Notes: a model not told the origin generated them from the sequence alone. DNA of 64,000 bases from Rhodanobacter sp. B04 (GCF_002001125.1 NZ_MUNV01000026.1:186001-250000); one strand, 5' to 3'. Positions 39,091 through 48,022 are shown, counted from the first letter of the stretch. Made by a program: numbers and translations.

Positions 39091-39786
39091 ATGTCGCTCA
39101 CTCCCAGCGTCCTTGGGGACAACCCCCAGCAGCCCGGCATTCAGGCCCAGGTCTATGTTCCCGATCAATTGATTGCGGACGCACGAAATCTGGTCTCGCA
39201 GCCGATCATCCTCGCCGCAGGTACGCTCGCCCGCGGTACCGTGCTTGGCCAGCAGACGGCCCAGCCGATCACCGCCGTGGCCGCCGCCGGCAATACCGGT
39301 AACGGCACCATCGGCACGCTCAGCGTCGGATCCGCGCCCAAGACGGGCAACTATGCCCTGACGGCCACGGATGCCACGCACTTCGCCGTAGTGGATCCGG
39401 AGGGCACCTCACTCGGTACGGCCGTCGCCGGCACGCCGTTCACCGGTACCGAGATCAACTTCACGATCACGGCTGGTGGCACCGCCTTCGTCGCGGGCGA
39501 TTCGTTCACCGTGACGGTTGCCGATGCGGTGGGAACGTACATCGAGAGCGTCAAGACAGCCTCAGATGGCAGCCAGAACCCGGTAGCCATCCTGGCCGAT
39601 GCCGCCGATGCGTCAGCCGGTCCGGTCAACACCGGTGCCTATGTGGCGGGCGAGTTCAACGTCAACGCACTCACGTATGACGCCAGCTGGACGGCCGCCA
39701 CCCTGACCACCGCCCTGCGGGCTTACGGCCTGTTCGCCAAGAGCTCCGTGTCGGCCGGCGTGCCGTCCAACAACTCCGCCCCGTAA
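39091..39786 (+). CDS. Head decoration protein (gpD-like, enlarged)
   Basis: A 231-residue protein. The N-terminal part, PGIQAQVYVPDQLIADARNLVSQPIILAAGTLARGTVLGQQT, and the C-terminal AILADAADASAGPVNTGAYVAGEFNVNALTYDASW belong to the lambda gpD/HDPD-type decoration fold that stabilises expanded capsids. Between them is an insertion of about 100 residues rich in Gly, Thr and Ala (TGNGTIGTLSVGSAPKTGNYALTATD...), resembling the beta-sandwich inserts that decoration proteins carry on the capsid exterior. A Shine-Dalgarno CCGGAGAACACC precedes the start and a terminator follows. Confidence 0.87.
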   Translation: MSLTPSVLGDNPQQPGIQAQVYVPDQLIADARNLVSQPIILAAGTLARGTVLGQQTAQPITAVAAAGNTGNGTIGTLSVGSAPKTGNYALTATDATHFAVVDPEGTSLGTAVAGTPFTGTEINFTITAGGTAFVAGDSFTVTVADAVGTYIESVKTASDGSQNPVAILADAADASAGPVNTGAYVAGEFNVNALTYDASWTAATLTTALRAYGLFAKSSVSAGVPSNNSAP

Positions 39787-39810
39787 CCCGTACCCACCGG
39801 CTTCCTGACA

Positions 39811-39834
39811 CCCCGCTTCGGCGGGGTTTTTTTT
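39811..39834 (+). terminator. Terminator after the decoration gene
   Basis: CCCCGC-TTCG-GCGGGG followed by eight T residues, a strong intrinsic terminator shape between decoration and major capsid genes. In a late operon this may set relative amounts of the two products. Confidence 0.85.
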
Positions 39835-39873
39835 GGCCCGGATTTACCGATCCCACCTCTCGGAGAGACGTCA

Positions 39874-40944
39874 ATGTCTGCTACCACCTCGTTCCCGTTT
39901 AGCACCACTGACCTGATCCAGGTGGTGCCCACCCTGAAGCGTTCGCAGAAATTCCTGCTGGACAACTTCTTTCCCAACATCAAGATGAGCGAGACCGAGT
40001 TCGTCGCCATCGACATCGATGTCGGCCTGCGCCGCATGTCGCCATTCGTCTCGCCGCTGGTTGAGGGCAAGCTGGTCGAGCAGCGTCGCTACCAGACCAA
40101 CATCTACAAGCCGGCCTACATCAAGGACAAGCGCGCACCGGATCTGCGCAAGCCGGTCATGCGTCAGATCGGTGAGCGCATCGGCGGCGGCGACCTGACG
40201 GGTGCCGAGCGTGAGATGGCAAACATCAACTTCGAAATGGCTGACCAGATCGACATGCTCGATCGCCGCCTGGAGTGGATGGCGGCATCGGCGCTGAGCA
40301 CTGGCACCGTTACCGTGAAGGGGGAAGGCTTCCCCACCGAATTGATCGACTTCGGTCGCGATGCCAGCCTCAGTGTGGCGCTTACCGGAACTGCAAAGTG
40401 GACTGCCGCCGCGGTTGTTGCCGGCACGGCCACTCCGTGCACCAACATCGAGGCCTGGCAGCATCAGATCATGAAGTTGTCAGGCGGCACGGCGACCAAG
40501 ATCATTTTCACCACTTCGCCGTGGACTGCATTTCTGGCCGATCCGCTGCTCAAGGGCGCGATCTTCTACCCGAAGCTGGGTGAAGACGCCAACGGCATCA
40601 ATCCTGGTGCGCAGATCGTTCCGGGCGCGCAATACAAGGGTCGCTGGGGTCAATACGATCTGTACGTCTACAACGACTGGTACATCGACGACAACAACGT
40701 CGAGCAGCCCATGCTGGTCGATGGCACCGTGTTGATGTCCGGACCGGACCTGATGGGCACCCGCGCCTTTGGTCAGATCCTCGACCCGGCATTCAACTAT
40801 GCCTCGCTGCCGTATGCGCCGAAGACCTGGGTGGAGAACGACCCGGCCCAGCGCATTCTGCTGATGCAGAGCTCGCCACTGATCATCCCATCGCGCGTCA
40901 ACGCCAGCTTCTCGGCCAACGTCTGCGCGCCCGTGGTGAGTTGA
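39874..40944 (+). CDS. Major capsid protein (gpE-like)
   Basis: A 356-residue HK97-fold capsid subunit of the lambda gpE type: LIQVVPTLKRSQKFLLDNFFPNIKMSETEFVAIDIDVGLRRMSPFVSP, YIKDKRAPDLRKPVM, and the C-terminal DLMGTRAFGQILDPAFNYASLPYAPKTWVENDPAQRILLMQSSPLIIPSRVNASF. The length is close to that of lambda gpE (341). Its own ribosome-binding site CGGAGAG precedes the ATG, and its stop overlaps the next start. Confidence 0.93.
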   Translation: MSATTSFPFSTTDLIQVVPTLKRSQKFLLDNFFPNIKMSETEFVAIDIDVGLRRMSPFVSPLVEGKLVEQRRYQTNIYKPAYIKDKRAPDLRKPVMRQIGERIGGGDLTGAEREMANINFEMADQIDMLDRRLEWMAASALSTGTVTVKGEGFPTELIDFGRDASLSVALTGTAKWTAAAVVAGTATPCTNIEAWQHQIMKLSGGTATKIIFTTSPWTAFLADPLLKGAIFYPKLGEDANGINPGAQIVPGAQYKGRWGQYDLYVYNDWYIDDNNVEQPMLVDGTVLMSGPDLMGTRAFGQILDPAFNYASLPYAPKTWVENDPAQRILLMQSSPLIIPSRVNASFSANVCAPVVS

Positions 40945-41210
40945 TGAGTGCGGTGAATGCCGGCGCACCGCCGCCGGCTGAACAAAAAGCGGGCAAGACT
41001 GCTGAAGCCGTAGTGGCGCACGGCCGTTCCGTCATCAACGGGGAGGGCGTTCGCGTCGGCCCCGGGAAGACGGTCGCGTTGCCGGTTGGCGAAGTTCGCC
41101 AATTGCGCAAGCTGGGGTTCCTGATCGGCGCCGATGAGGAATTCATCGCCTCCCGTCCTGGACCCAACCTCAAGGTCTCGGATGGCCCCACGGTACGGCT
41201 CGCGTCGTAA
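40944..41210 (+). CDS. Hypothetical head-region protein (88 aa)
   Basis: An 88-residue protein starting with ATG at 40944 (overlapping the capsid stop; a TTG at 40941 is an alternative). The segment GEGVRVGPGKTVALPVGEVRQLRKLGFLIGADEEFIA is well conserved-looking. The location between capsid and FII-like genes is that of lambda FI or of a small head-completion protein. The last base overlaps the next ATG. Confidence 0.68.
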   Translation: MSAVNAGAPPPAEQKAGKTAEAVVAHGRSVINGEGVRVGPGKTVALPVGEVRQLRKLGFLIGADEEFIASRPGPNLKVSDGPTVRLAS

Positions 41211-41539
41211 TGCCCATCGACTGGGATGCCATGGTGCTGGGTCCATGCGAAGGCGTCTTCGGCGAGCCTGCGACCTACATCCCTGCCGGCGGTTCGGGCT
41301 ACGCCATCACCGGCGTCTTCGACAGCGCCTACAAGGATGTGACGCTGATTGATGTCGGGGTGGATGCCAATGCGGTGCAACCCGTTCTTGGCGTCCGCGC
41401 AGCACTTTTCACGGGCCAGCCGATGCAGGGCGATCAGGTACGCATCCCCAGCGTCGGCAAGCTCTACTTCATTCGTGATGTCCGACCTGATGGCCATGGT
41501 TGGATCAAGCTGATGCTGGCTGATACGGGCAACCCATGA
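41210..41539 (+). CDS. Head-tail connector, lambda FII-like
   Basis: A 109-residue protein patterned on lambda gpFII (117 residues): YAITGVFDSAYKDV in the position of FII's GVFDDP segment, a strand-rich middle with VLGVRAALFTGQPMQGDQVRIPSVGKLYFIRDVRPDGHGWIKLML. FII caps the head after gpW and provides the tail attachment surface. Here the tail is of the contractile Mu type, so this connector marks the junction of the two modules. It overlaps both neighbours. Confidence 0.78.
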   Translation: MPIDWDAMVLGPCEGVFGEPATYIPAGGSGYAITGVFDSAYKDVTLIDVGVDANAVQPVLGVRAALFTGQPMQGDQVRIPSVGKLYFIRDVRPDGHGWIKLMLADTGNP

Positions 41540-42168
41540 CCACGACGGCAGCCACGCTGCGTGCATTGGCCGTGACGGCCCTTACCGGCACTACCGATGC
41601 CGCCGCGAACGTCTTTTCCATTCTGGATTGGCCGACGTGGAGCGGTAGTTACCCCGTCTTGTACCTGCAGACGCCGAAAGAGGAAAAGGAATCCCTCGGC
41701 CCGAATGGCGCCCCGCAATTCACCGTCACCGCCACGATCCGTATCCAGGCCCGTGTGCAGACGCAGGCGCTGGCCAACGGAGCAGGGGCGGCCAATGCGT
41801 TGGTCGCGCTGGAGAACATACAGCGTCAGATCGAGGTGGCGCTGATCAATTACACGCCATTGATGGTGCTGCTCGAGCAGTTCCCCTTCGTGAGCGTGGA
41901 GAAGAAAGTCAGCGGCGAAGGTGATCAAAACCTCGGCGAGCTGGAAATGGACGTCGGCATGCAGTTCTACCAGGGACCGGAAGACTTTTACGTCGTCCCG
42001 TCCAACGCGCTGGAGCAAATCACGGTCGATGCGGACCTCGTCAACGTATTCGACCCCAACGGTACCTACGCGAATCCGCCATTCCCTTCATCTGTAGAAC
42101 CGGCGCCGCGCACCAGCGGCCCAGATGGGCGCGCCGAAGCGGGCGCCGATATCACCCTGCCTCAATAG
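41536..42168 (+). CDS. Tail completion/minor tail protein candidate (210 aa)
   Basis: A 210-residue protein in the slot of a tail terminator. LRALAVTALTGTTDAAANVFSILDWPTW, PVLYLQTPKEEKES, FTVTATIRIQARVQTQ and ALINYTPLMVLLEQFPFVSVEKKVSGEGDQNLGELEMDVGMQFYQ form the alpha/beta pattern seen in gpU-like tail terminators. The C-terminal 35 residues are proline- and glycine-rich. Family membership is not certain. Confidence 0.65.
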   Translation: MTTTAATLRALAVTALTGTTDAAANVFSILDWPTWSGSYPVLYLQTPKEEKESLGPNGAPQFTVTATIRIQARVQTQALANGAGAANALVALENIQRQIEVALINYTPLMVLLEQFPFVSVEKKVSGEGDQNLGELEMDVGMQFYQGPEDFYVVPSNALEQITVDADLVNVFDPNGTYANPPFPSSVEPAPRTSGPDGRAEAGADITLPQ

Positions 42169-42178
42169 GACATCACCC

Positions 42179-42373
42179 ATGCGCGTGTATCCCGCCCCCG
42201 GCCTGCTTTGCAGGGATCCGGTCAAGAAAGACCTGTTGCCCGAATCCGGGCGCGACGTGTCCGACAACGATCTTTTCTGGCAGCGCCGGCTTGCCGACGG
42301 CGACGTCGTCACGACACCTCCCAAATCCACCAGCGCGGTGACTTCCGCCACCTTTCGGAGTAATGACGAATGA
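42179..42373 (+). CDS. DUF2635-family protein
   Basis: A 64-residue protein, MRVYPAPGLLCRDPVKKDLLPESGRDVSDNDLFWQRRLADGDV, which matches DUF2635, the small protein encoded directly ahead of the tail sheath gene in Mu-like phages. Its role in tail assembly is not known. The stop overlaps the sheath start by four bases. Its presence marks the beginning of the Mu-type tail module. Confidence 0.85.
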   Translation: MRVYPAPGLLCRDPVKKDLLPESGRDVSDNDLFWQRRLADGDVVTTPPKSTSAVTSATFRSNDE

Positions 42374-43851
42374 GCACCGTCCCTTTCCAGACTATTCCCC
42401 AGAATCTGCGCTTACCGCTGTTCTTCGCCGAGGTCAACAACTCGGCAGCCAACAGCGGACAGCAAACGCAACGCGCCCTTGTCATCGGGCAGATTCTCAG
42501 CGCCGGTGCCGCCGCGCCGAATATCCCGATTATCAGTCAGGGTGCCAGCGATGCAATCGCCCAAGGTGGCGCAGGCTCCATGCTGGCGCTGATGACGGCG
42601 GCCTATCTCGCTGCCGATAACTTCGGCGAACTCTGGTATCTGCCGCTTTCCGACGATGGATCTTCTGTCGCTGCCGCCGGTACCGCAACCATCACCGGTG
42701 CTCCGACGGCCGCCGGCGTCGTATCGCTGTATATCGGCGGCTTCAAGATCAGTGTGGCCGTAGCCACGACGGATACGCCGACCACCATTGCCGCGGCCAT
42801 CGTGGCAGCCGTCACGGCCAATCCCAATCTGCCGGTCAGTGCCGCCGCCGCCGCGGGCGTCGTGACTTTTACCGCGAAAAACAAGGGAGCGGCGGGCAAC
42901 GATATCGACCTTCGTATCAATTATGGCGGCAGCGCAGCGGGTGAAGCCACGCCAGCCGGCGTCACGATTGTCTTCGTCGCCATGGCGTCCGGTGCCACCA
43001 ATCCGACGCTGACCACGGCACTGTCCAACCTCGGCGATAAGCCGTTTGATTTCATTATCTGTCCCTATACGGATCCGACTTCCCTCAATGCGCTTCAAGC
43101 GCTGTTGAACGACACGACCGGGCGCTGGAGCTGGAACAGTCAGGTCTATGGCCATGTGTTCGCGGCACAGCGGGGAACCTATTCTGGTTTGGTCACGGCT
43201 GGAAATGCGCGCAACAACCAGCACGAGACGATTCTCGGCTTCAGCGGCTCGCCGACGCCTAACTGGCTGATTGCTGCCGATCTGGCAGGTACCGCTGCGG
43301 TATCGCTGCGCACGGATCCAGGCGTGCCCCTGCAGACGCTGGCACTCAGCACCATGCAGGCGCCGCCGCTGGCCTCGCAGTTCACGCTCAGCGAGCGCAA
43401 CACGCTATTGTTCGACGGCATCAGCACCTTCACGGTTGCACAAGATGGCACCGTCGCGCTGGAAAACGTCATCACCACATACCAAAAGAACGCCTTCAAC
43501 CAGGCGGACAACAGCTATCTCGAGATCGAGACCATGTTCCTGCTGATGTTCGTTCTGCGCGATCTGGCCAGCGTCATCACATCGAAGTTCTCGCGGGTGA
43601 AGCTGGCGGCCGATGGCACCCGCTTCGCCCCGGGTTCGGCGCTGGTGACGCCATCCACCATCCGCGCCTGCATCATCGCCGAGTATCAGACGCTTGAATT
43701 CAACGGCTACGTGCAGGACAGCACCGACTTCGCAGCCAACCTGATCGTGCAGCAGAACGCCACCAATCCGAACCGGGTTGATGTGCTCTGGCCCGGTGAG
43801 TTGATCAACCAGCTTCGCACGGTCGCACTGCTGGCGCAGTTCCGCCTCTGA
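42370..43851 (+). CDS. Contractile tail sheath protein (Mu gpL-like)
   Basis: A 493-residue sheath subunit of the Mu type: LRLPLFFAEVNNSAANSGQQTQRALVIGQI at the start, alanine-rich middle domain with SLYIGGFKISVAVATTD, KPFDFIICPYTDPTSLNALQALLNDTTGRWSWNSQVYGHVF, and the C-terminal DLASVITSKFSRVKLAADGTRFAPGSALVTPSTIRACIIAEYQ that interlocks subunits. It shows that the virion is a myovirus. Terminator and tube gene follow. Confidence 0.93.
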   Translation: MSTVPFQTIPQNLRLPLFFAEVNNSAANSGQQTQRALVIGQILSAGAAAPNIPIISQGASDAIAQGGAGSMLALMTAAYLAADNFGELWYLPLSDDGSSVAAAGTATITGAPTAAGVVSLYIGGFKISVAVATTDTPTTIAAAIVAAVTANPNLPVSAAAAAGVVTFTAKNKGAAGNDIDLRINYGGSAAGEATPAGVTIVFVAMASGATNPTLTTALSNLGDKPFDFIICPYTDPTSLNALQALLNDTTGRWSWNSQVYGHVFAAQRGTYSGLVTAGNARNNQHETILGFSGSPTPNWLIAADLAGTAAVSLRTDPGVPLQTLALSTMQAPPLASQFTLSERNTLLFDGISTFTVAQDGTVALENVITTYQKNAFNQADNSYLEIETMFLLMFVLRDLASVITSKFSRVKLAADGTRFAPGSALVTPSTIRACIIAEYQTLEFNGYVQDSTDFAANLIVQQNATNPNRVDVLWPGELINQLRTVALLAQFRL

Positions 43852-43878
43852 TTCGCTGAACCAAACCCTTCCATCCGC

Positions 43879-43902
43879 AAGCCGCCTCCGGGCGGCTTTT
43901 TT
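43879..43902 (+). terminator. Terminator between sheath and tube genes
   Basis: GCCGCC-TCCG-GGCGGC followed by TTTTTT. The same stem with a TTGTTGTCCGGAG tail recurs at 50140-50163, before the baseplate J gene. Confidence 0.85.
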
Positions 43903-43919
43903 GTTGTCCGGAGAACACC

Positions 43920-44294
43920 ATGGCAAACCCCACCAACCGGCTTGCCGGTACCGCATACCTCTCGGTCGACGGCGTCACCTACATGCTTGCCGGCGATTTT
44001 GAATACAAGCCATCGCTGGTCACCCGCGAATCGCTCACGGGCATGGACACCGTGCACGGCTTCAGCGAAAAGCCGGTGGCACCGCATATCAGTTGCACCC
44101 TTCGCGACTCCGGGGGCCTCAGCGTGGCCTCCCTCAATGCCATGGTCAACGTGACGATCGTGGTGGAGCTGGCCAACGGCAAAACCATCATCGGCCGCAA
44201 CATGTGGTCGGTCGAGGATCAGACGGCCAAATCCACCGACGCCACCATCGACGTGAAATGGGAAGGTCAGCAGGGTGCTGTGACCGAAGCCTGA
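43920..44294 (+). CDS. Tail tube protein (Mu gpM-like)
   Basis: A 124-residue protein matching the Mu-type tube subunit: RLAGTAYLSVDGVTYMLAGDFEYKPS, TRESLTGMDTVHGFSEKPVAPHISCTLRDSGGL and VTIVVELANGKTIIGRNMWSVEDQ. Stacked rings of this protein form the inner tube driven through the envelope when the sheath contracts. The Shine-Dalgarno CCGGAGAACACC is the same as before several other late genes. Confidence 0.9.
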   Translation: MANPTNRLAGTAYLSVDGVTYMLAGDFEYKPSLVTRESLTGMDTVHGFSEKPVAPHISCTLRDSGGLSVASLNAMVNVTIVVELANGKTIIGRNMWSVEDQTAKSTDATIDVKWEGQQGAVTEA

Positions 44295-44336
44295 TTCATC
44301 CCGTCTCAAACCCCTCATTTCTGGAGCTGCATTCTC

Positions 44337-44627
44337 ATGTTCGAAGAAGAAAAAACCATCACCTTGAACAAACCGCTGGTGCTCGGTACCGGCGATGCGG
44401 CTCAAACATGGGCGGAGATCACCCTGCGCGAACCCAATGCCGGCGAAATCGCCAAGGCGCAGGTCGGTGCGGCCACCGATACGGATATCACCATCAACCT
44501 GGCCAGTGCGGTGACCAAGGTTCCTCGGCGTGCCATCGAGCAGTTATGCCAGCGCGACCTGCGCACGGTGGGCGCTTTTTTCGGACAGATCTCCGACGCT
44601 GGCGCGCTGGAGGCTGGCCAGAGCTGA
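44337..44627 (+). CDS. Tail assembly chaperone, short form (Mu gp41-like)
   Basis: A 96-residue protein, MFEEEKTITLNKPLVLGTGD..., with AEITLREPNAGEIAKAQ and VTKVPRRAIEQLCQRDLRTVGAFFGQI, matching the Mu gp41-type chaperone that coats the tape measure protein during tail assembly. It carries a slippery T TTT TTC heptamer at 44576-44582 in the right phase for -1 frameshifting. The short form is the zero-frame product. Confidence 0.88.
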   Translation: MFEEEKTITLNKPLVLGTGDAAQTWAEITLREPNAGEIAKAQVGAATDTDITINLASAVTKVPRRAIEQLCQRDLRTVGAFFGQISDAGALEAGQS

Positions 44628-44743
44628 TCGCGGAACTCACCCGCTTTTACCACTGGGGTCCCTACGCGGCATGGGCCCTGACCTTGACGGACCTGACCTG
44701 GTGGAACGACCAGGCCAAACGGATGACCTCGCATGACGAATAA
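44337..44743 (+). CDS. Tail assembly chaperone, long form by -1 frameshift
   Basis: If ribosomes slip back one base on T TTT TTC (44576-44582, zero-frame codons TTT TTC), translation continues in the -1 frame: after RTVGAFF comes RTDLRRWRAGGWPELIAEL, then TRFYHWGPYAAWALTLTDLTWWNDQAKRM, giving a 135-residue fusion. The tail portion has the W-P..I..........F.W.P pattern of P2 gpE'-type extensions, and P2 E+E' uses the closely related T TTT TTG site. There is no independent start for the second frame. The fusion end overlaps the tape measure start by 11 bases. Confidence 0.82.
44576..44582 (+). other. Programmed -1 frameshift site T TTT TTC
   Basis: The heptamer lies in zero-frame phase X XXY YYZ inside the chaperone gene, 45 bases before the zero-frame stop. 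Both A- and P-site tRNAs can re-pair after a one-base backward slip. Downstream sequence is GC-rich and could fold to pause ribosomes. Confidence 0.82.
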
Positions 44744-46670
44744 ATTCAACATCGTCATCACGGCGACGGATGCCGCGACAGCGACGGTCAAGAAGGTCAA
44801 CGATGCGATGGGGCGCATCACGCGTCCGTTCGAGGAAGCGCACAAGTCGTTCAAGCGCCTCGACACGGCTCTGGCTGACAATCCCATTGCCAAGAGCCTT
44901 GGTCATATCAGCAAGGCCAGCCTCGGCGTGGCGAAATCAATCGGCCGCATTGCGGCGCCGATCGCCGCGATCACCGGCATCGGGTCGATCGCCGGCATCA
45001 CCATGCTGGCCGATCGCTGGGCAAAGTTCGGCCGCTCGGTCACTTATGCCGCCCAAGGCATCGGCATCAGCACGAGCATGCTGCAGCAGTATCAGGGTGT
45101 TGCCACGCTGGCTGGCGTCAGCACCGAAAGCATGGTCTCCGGCCTGGGGGCGCTGGGCACCACCATGGAGGACGCGCGTTGGGGCCGCAATCAGGGCGCC
45201 CTGATGATGCTCAACCGGCTCGGCATCGGTCTCAAGAAGACCAAGTCCGGCGCATGGGACGTGAATGCCGAGTTCATGGCGGTCGCCAAGGTCATGAACA
45301 GCAGCAAGCTGAAGAACAACCCCTGGGCCCAGCAACTGATCGCCAGCCAGCTCGGGATGACCTCGCTGCTCCCGCTGCTGCGACAAGGTGAGGATGGCAT
45401 CAAGAAATACGAAGTCCTGCAGCAGAAGCTTGGTTACATCTCATCGCCGCAGGACATCCAGAACGCCAATGATTTCGCGCTCAGCCTGGCGGGCATGAAG
45501 ATTTCTGCCGAGGGCTTGGGGCAGTCCATCATGGACAAGGCAATGCCGGCCATCCGACCTTTCATCGATGATCTATCGAGCTGGATCGGAAAGAATCGCG
45601 AACTGATCAGCAACGATGTGTCGGGATGGATCAAGGCGATCGCTGATGGTGTCAGCAAGGTCGACTGGAAAGCAGTCGGCACCCAGGTCACCGGATTTTT
45701 CAGTGATGCCAAAGGTTCAGCCAGTGAGCTGAAAGAAGTGCTGGACGGTGTCGTGGCTAGTTTTCGAGCTGTCGGAAACCTCTATAACGGCACGAAATAT
45801 ATATTCCGTCCAGGTGGATCGGCCAGTCAGATGACCGGGTTCGGAGCAGGCCAGTTTACGAATGCCGATTATGCGGCTTATTCTTCGGAGCATGGCGATG
45901 ACGCCGCTTTCAAAGCGCGGCAACAGCAGCTGCTGAAAAGTGGTTCGGCTGGCTCGCTGGAGTTCTTCAAGAACAGCGCCGGCATCTTCGAAAAGATGCG
46001 CCCATCGGCCAAGATCCAGGCCGATTATCAGGACTACCTCGACAATCTCACGGCAAAAAGTTTTCTTGATCCCACCAGCAGTACAAAAATCGTTCGCGGT
46101 GGTATCAAGAATCAACAGGCTGCCCTTTCCTTCTTCCGTAGCCAAGGGTGGTCACTCAACCAAGCTGCCGGCATTGCTGCCAATCTGGGTGAAGAGAGTG
46201 GATTCAATCCGGGAGCTGTCGGTGATCGCGGCGCGGCTTATGGTTTGGGCCAATGGCATGCAGATCGCCAGCGCAATTTTGCGCGTTGGGCAGGGCACAG
46301 CATTCAGGGTTCGACAGCCGATGAACAAATGCGGTTCGTGCAATACGAGCTGACGCAGGGAACTGAAAAGGCGGCCGGTGACAGGCTCCGCGGAACGAAT
46401 AGCGCGTATGACGCCGGCAGCATCGTTTCGCGGTTCTATGAGCGCCCTGGTGCGGCTGCCGAAGCGGCCGCGAATCGTGGCGGCCAGGCCATAGCTATGG
46501 CGCAGGGCCCCTATACCAGCGGCGCAGCCTCGACCAAAGCGGGCGCTGTACAGGTCGAGGTCACCTTGAAGAATGCACCGCCTGGGACGACCGCCAAGGC
46601 CACATCCACCGGTGCAGCCACCACCGCGCCACCGCGCATCGGATATTCCGCTGTTGGAGCATCCGCATGA
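44733..46670 (+). CDS. Tape measure protein with C-terminal tail lysozyme domain
   Basis: A 645-residue protein in the tape measure position. The N-terminal half is helical with glycine/alanine-rich hydrophobic segments (AAPIAAITGIGSIAGITMLA) and long helices. Residues about 480-560 form a phage tail lysozyme module: AALSFFRSQGWSLNQAAGIAANLGEESGFNPGAVGDRGAAYGLGQWHADRQRNFARWAG, where the glutamates in NLGEESGFNP are the expected catalytic acids. The domain would open peptidoglycan during DNA injection. For a tape measure 645 residues implies a short tail. The start overlaps the frameshifted chaperone end and the stop overlaps the next start. Confidence 0.88.
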   Translation: MTNKFNIVITATDAATATVKKVNDAMGRITRPFEEAHKSFKRLDTALADNPIAKSLGHISKASLGVAKSIGRIAAPIAAITGIGSIAGITMLADRWAKFGRSVTYAAQGIGISTSMLQQYQGVATLAGVSTESMVSGLGALGTTMEDARWGRNQGALMMLNRLGIGLKKTKSGAWDVNAEFMAVAKVMNSSKLKNNPWAQQLIASQLGMTSLLPLLRQGEDGIKKYEVLQQKLGYISSPQDIQNANDFALSLAGMKISAEGLGQSIMDKAMPAIRPFIDDLSSWIGKNRELISNDVSGWIKAIADGVSKVDWKAVGTQVTGFFSDAKGSASELKEVLDGVVASFRAVGNLYNGTKYIFRPGGSASQMTGFGAGQFTNADYAAYSSEHGDDAAFKARQQQLLKSGSAGSLEFFKNSAGIFEKMRPSAKIQADYQDYLDNLTAKSFLDPTSSTKIVRGGIKNQQAALSFFRSQGWSLNQAAGIAANLGEESGFNPGAVGDRGAAYGLGQWHADRQRNFARWAGHSIQGSTADEQMRFVQYELTQGTEKAAGDRLRGTNSAYDAGSIVSRFYERPGAAAEAAANRGGQAIAMAQGPYTSGAASTKAGAVQVEVTLKNAPPGTTAKATSTGAATTAPPRIGYSAVGASA

Positions 46671-48019
46671 GCTGGTTTGACGAGTTGCAGCAAGCCTCCT
46701 TCCGTGGCGTGCCCTTCGGTGTGATGGGTGGCAATGCCCGTTTCGGCCGCCGCGTGGCCATGCATGAATACCCCATGCGTGACAAGCCATACATCGAGGA
46801 TCTCGGGCGTTCCACGCGCCGCATCAACCTCACCGGCTTCCTGGTCGAGAACAGCATGGTCTATGGCGGTGGCAGCGCGCTGGCGCAGCGCGATGCCATG
46901 GTCGCAGCGGCCGAAACGTCGGGCCCCGGCATTCTGATCCACCCCACGCTGGGGCAGCTCACCGTCAGCATTCCTGATGGTGGCTTGTCTGTCGCGGAAC
47001 GGTGGGATCTCGGTCGGGCATTTGAAATCGGTTTCAGCTTCATCGAATCCGGCGATCGTCTTTTCCCCAGCGTCAGCACCACCACGCAAGCATCGGTGTT
47101 TGATGCATCCTCTGTGCTCGACGCGGCCGCCGCCGGTGATTTCCTGGGCACGATGAACGGTGTCATCCAGTACGGGCAGGCCATCATCGGCATGGTGGTC
47201 TCGGTGACGGCCGGCTATGTGGTGCTGGCCGCACAGGTGGCCCGCGATGCGACCAACCTCATGCATATGGTCAGCCTGCTCGATGGCAATTACGGGCGCT
47301 ACACGGGCGGCGCGGTTACCACGGCCTACGCGCAATCGCAGAAAACCACGCTGCCGAGCACGACCATCGCCGATCTCATCGCCCAAGGGGCGAATGACCG
47401 CGTAGCGATTGCTTCAGCGTCGGCGTCGCTTATCGCCGCCGCGATTGGGTTTGAGGCGTCCTCGATCGACACTTATTCGACGGCGTCGCAGTCTCTCGCG
47501 TCGACACTTTTCGAAAGCATCGCCGATCCGGCGGATGCGATCCGGTTGCTGAGCAATCTATCGGTCTTCAGTCCCGATCAATACACCAGCGGCTCAACGA
47601 TTGGCACCGGGCAGGCCACCACGCAAAACGCCACCGGCGCCATGCTTCGGCGCGCTTCCATCGCGCAGCTTGCCAAGGCCGCCGTGCAGTATTCGCCCAG
47701 TTCCTATGACGATGCCCTGGCATTGCGGTCCAAAGTGACCAGCCTGATCGACGGCGAAATCCTGATTGCCGGCGACAATGGCGATGATGCGAGCTACGGC
47801 GCGCTGCGGGCACTGCGACAAGTCGTTGTCGCCGCGGTCACGGCCAATGGCGCCAATTTGGCATCCCTCACGACATTTGCCTTCAAGTCGACGCAGCCGG
47901 CGCTGACACTGGCCAACCGTATCTATCAGGATGCGAGCCGTTCGGATCAGTTGGTCGAACAGGCGGTGCCTATCCATCCCGCCTTCATGCCGATGAGCTT
48001 CCAAGGGCTGACGAGCTGA
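46667..48019 (+). CDS. DNA circularisation/tail protein gpN-like (Mu gpN)
   Basis: A 450-residue protein with the DNA_circ_N signature at its start: LQQASFRGVPFGVMGGNARFGRRVAMHEYPMRDKPYIEDLGRSTRRINLTGFLVENSMVYGG, then AFEIGFSFIESGDRLFPSVST. In Mu this is gpN (gp43), thought to belong to the baseplate or tail tip. The remaining part is helical and alanine/serine-rich. Four-base overlap with the tape measure and three bases before the hub gene. Confidence 0.9.
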   Translation: MSWFDELQQASFRGVPFGVMGGNARFGRRVAMHEYPMRDKPYIEDLGRSTRRINLTGFLVENSMVYGGGSALAQRDAMVAAAETSGPGILIHPTLGQLTVSIPDGGLSVAERWDLGRAFEIGFSFIESGDRLFPSVSTTTQASVFDASSVLDAAAAGDFLGTMNGVIQYGQAIIGMVVSVTAGYVVLAAQVARDATNLMHMVSLLDGNYGRYTGGAVTTAYAQSQKTTLPSTTIADLIAQGANDRVAIASASASLIAAAIGFEASSIDTYSTASQSLASTLFESIADPADAIRLLSNLSVFSPDQYTSGSTIGTGQATTQNATGAMLRRASIAQLAKAAVQYSPSSYDDALALRSKVTSLIDGEILIAGDNGDDASYGALRALRQVVVAAVTANGANLASLTTFAFKSTQPALTLANRIYQDASRSDQLVEQAVPIHPAFMPMSFQGLTS

Positions 48020-48022
48020 CGT

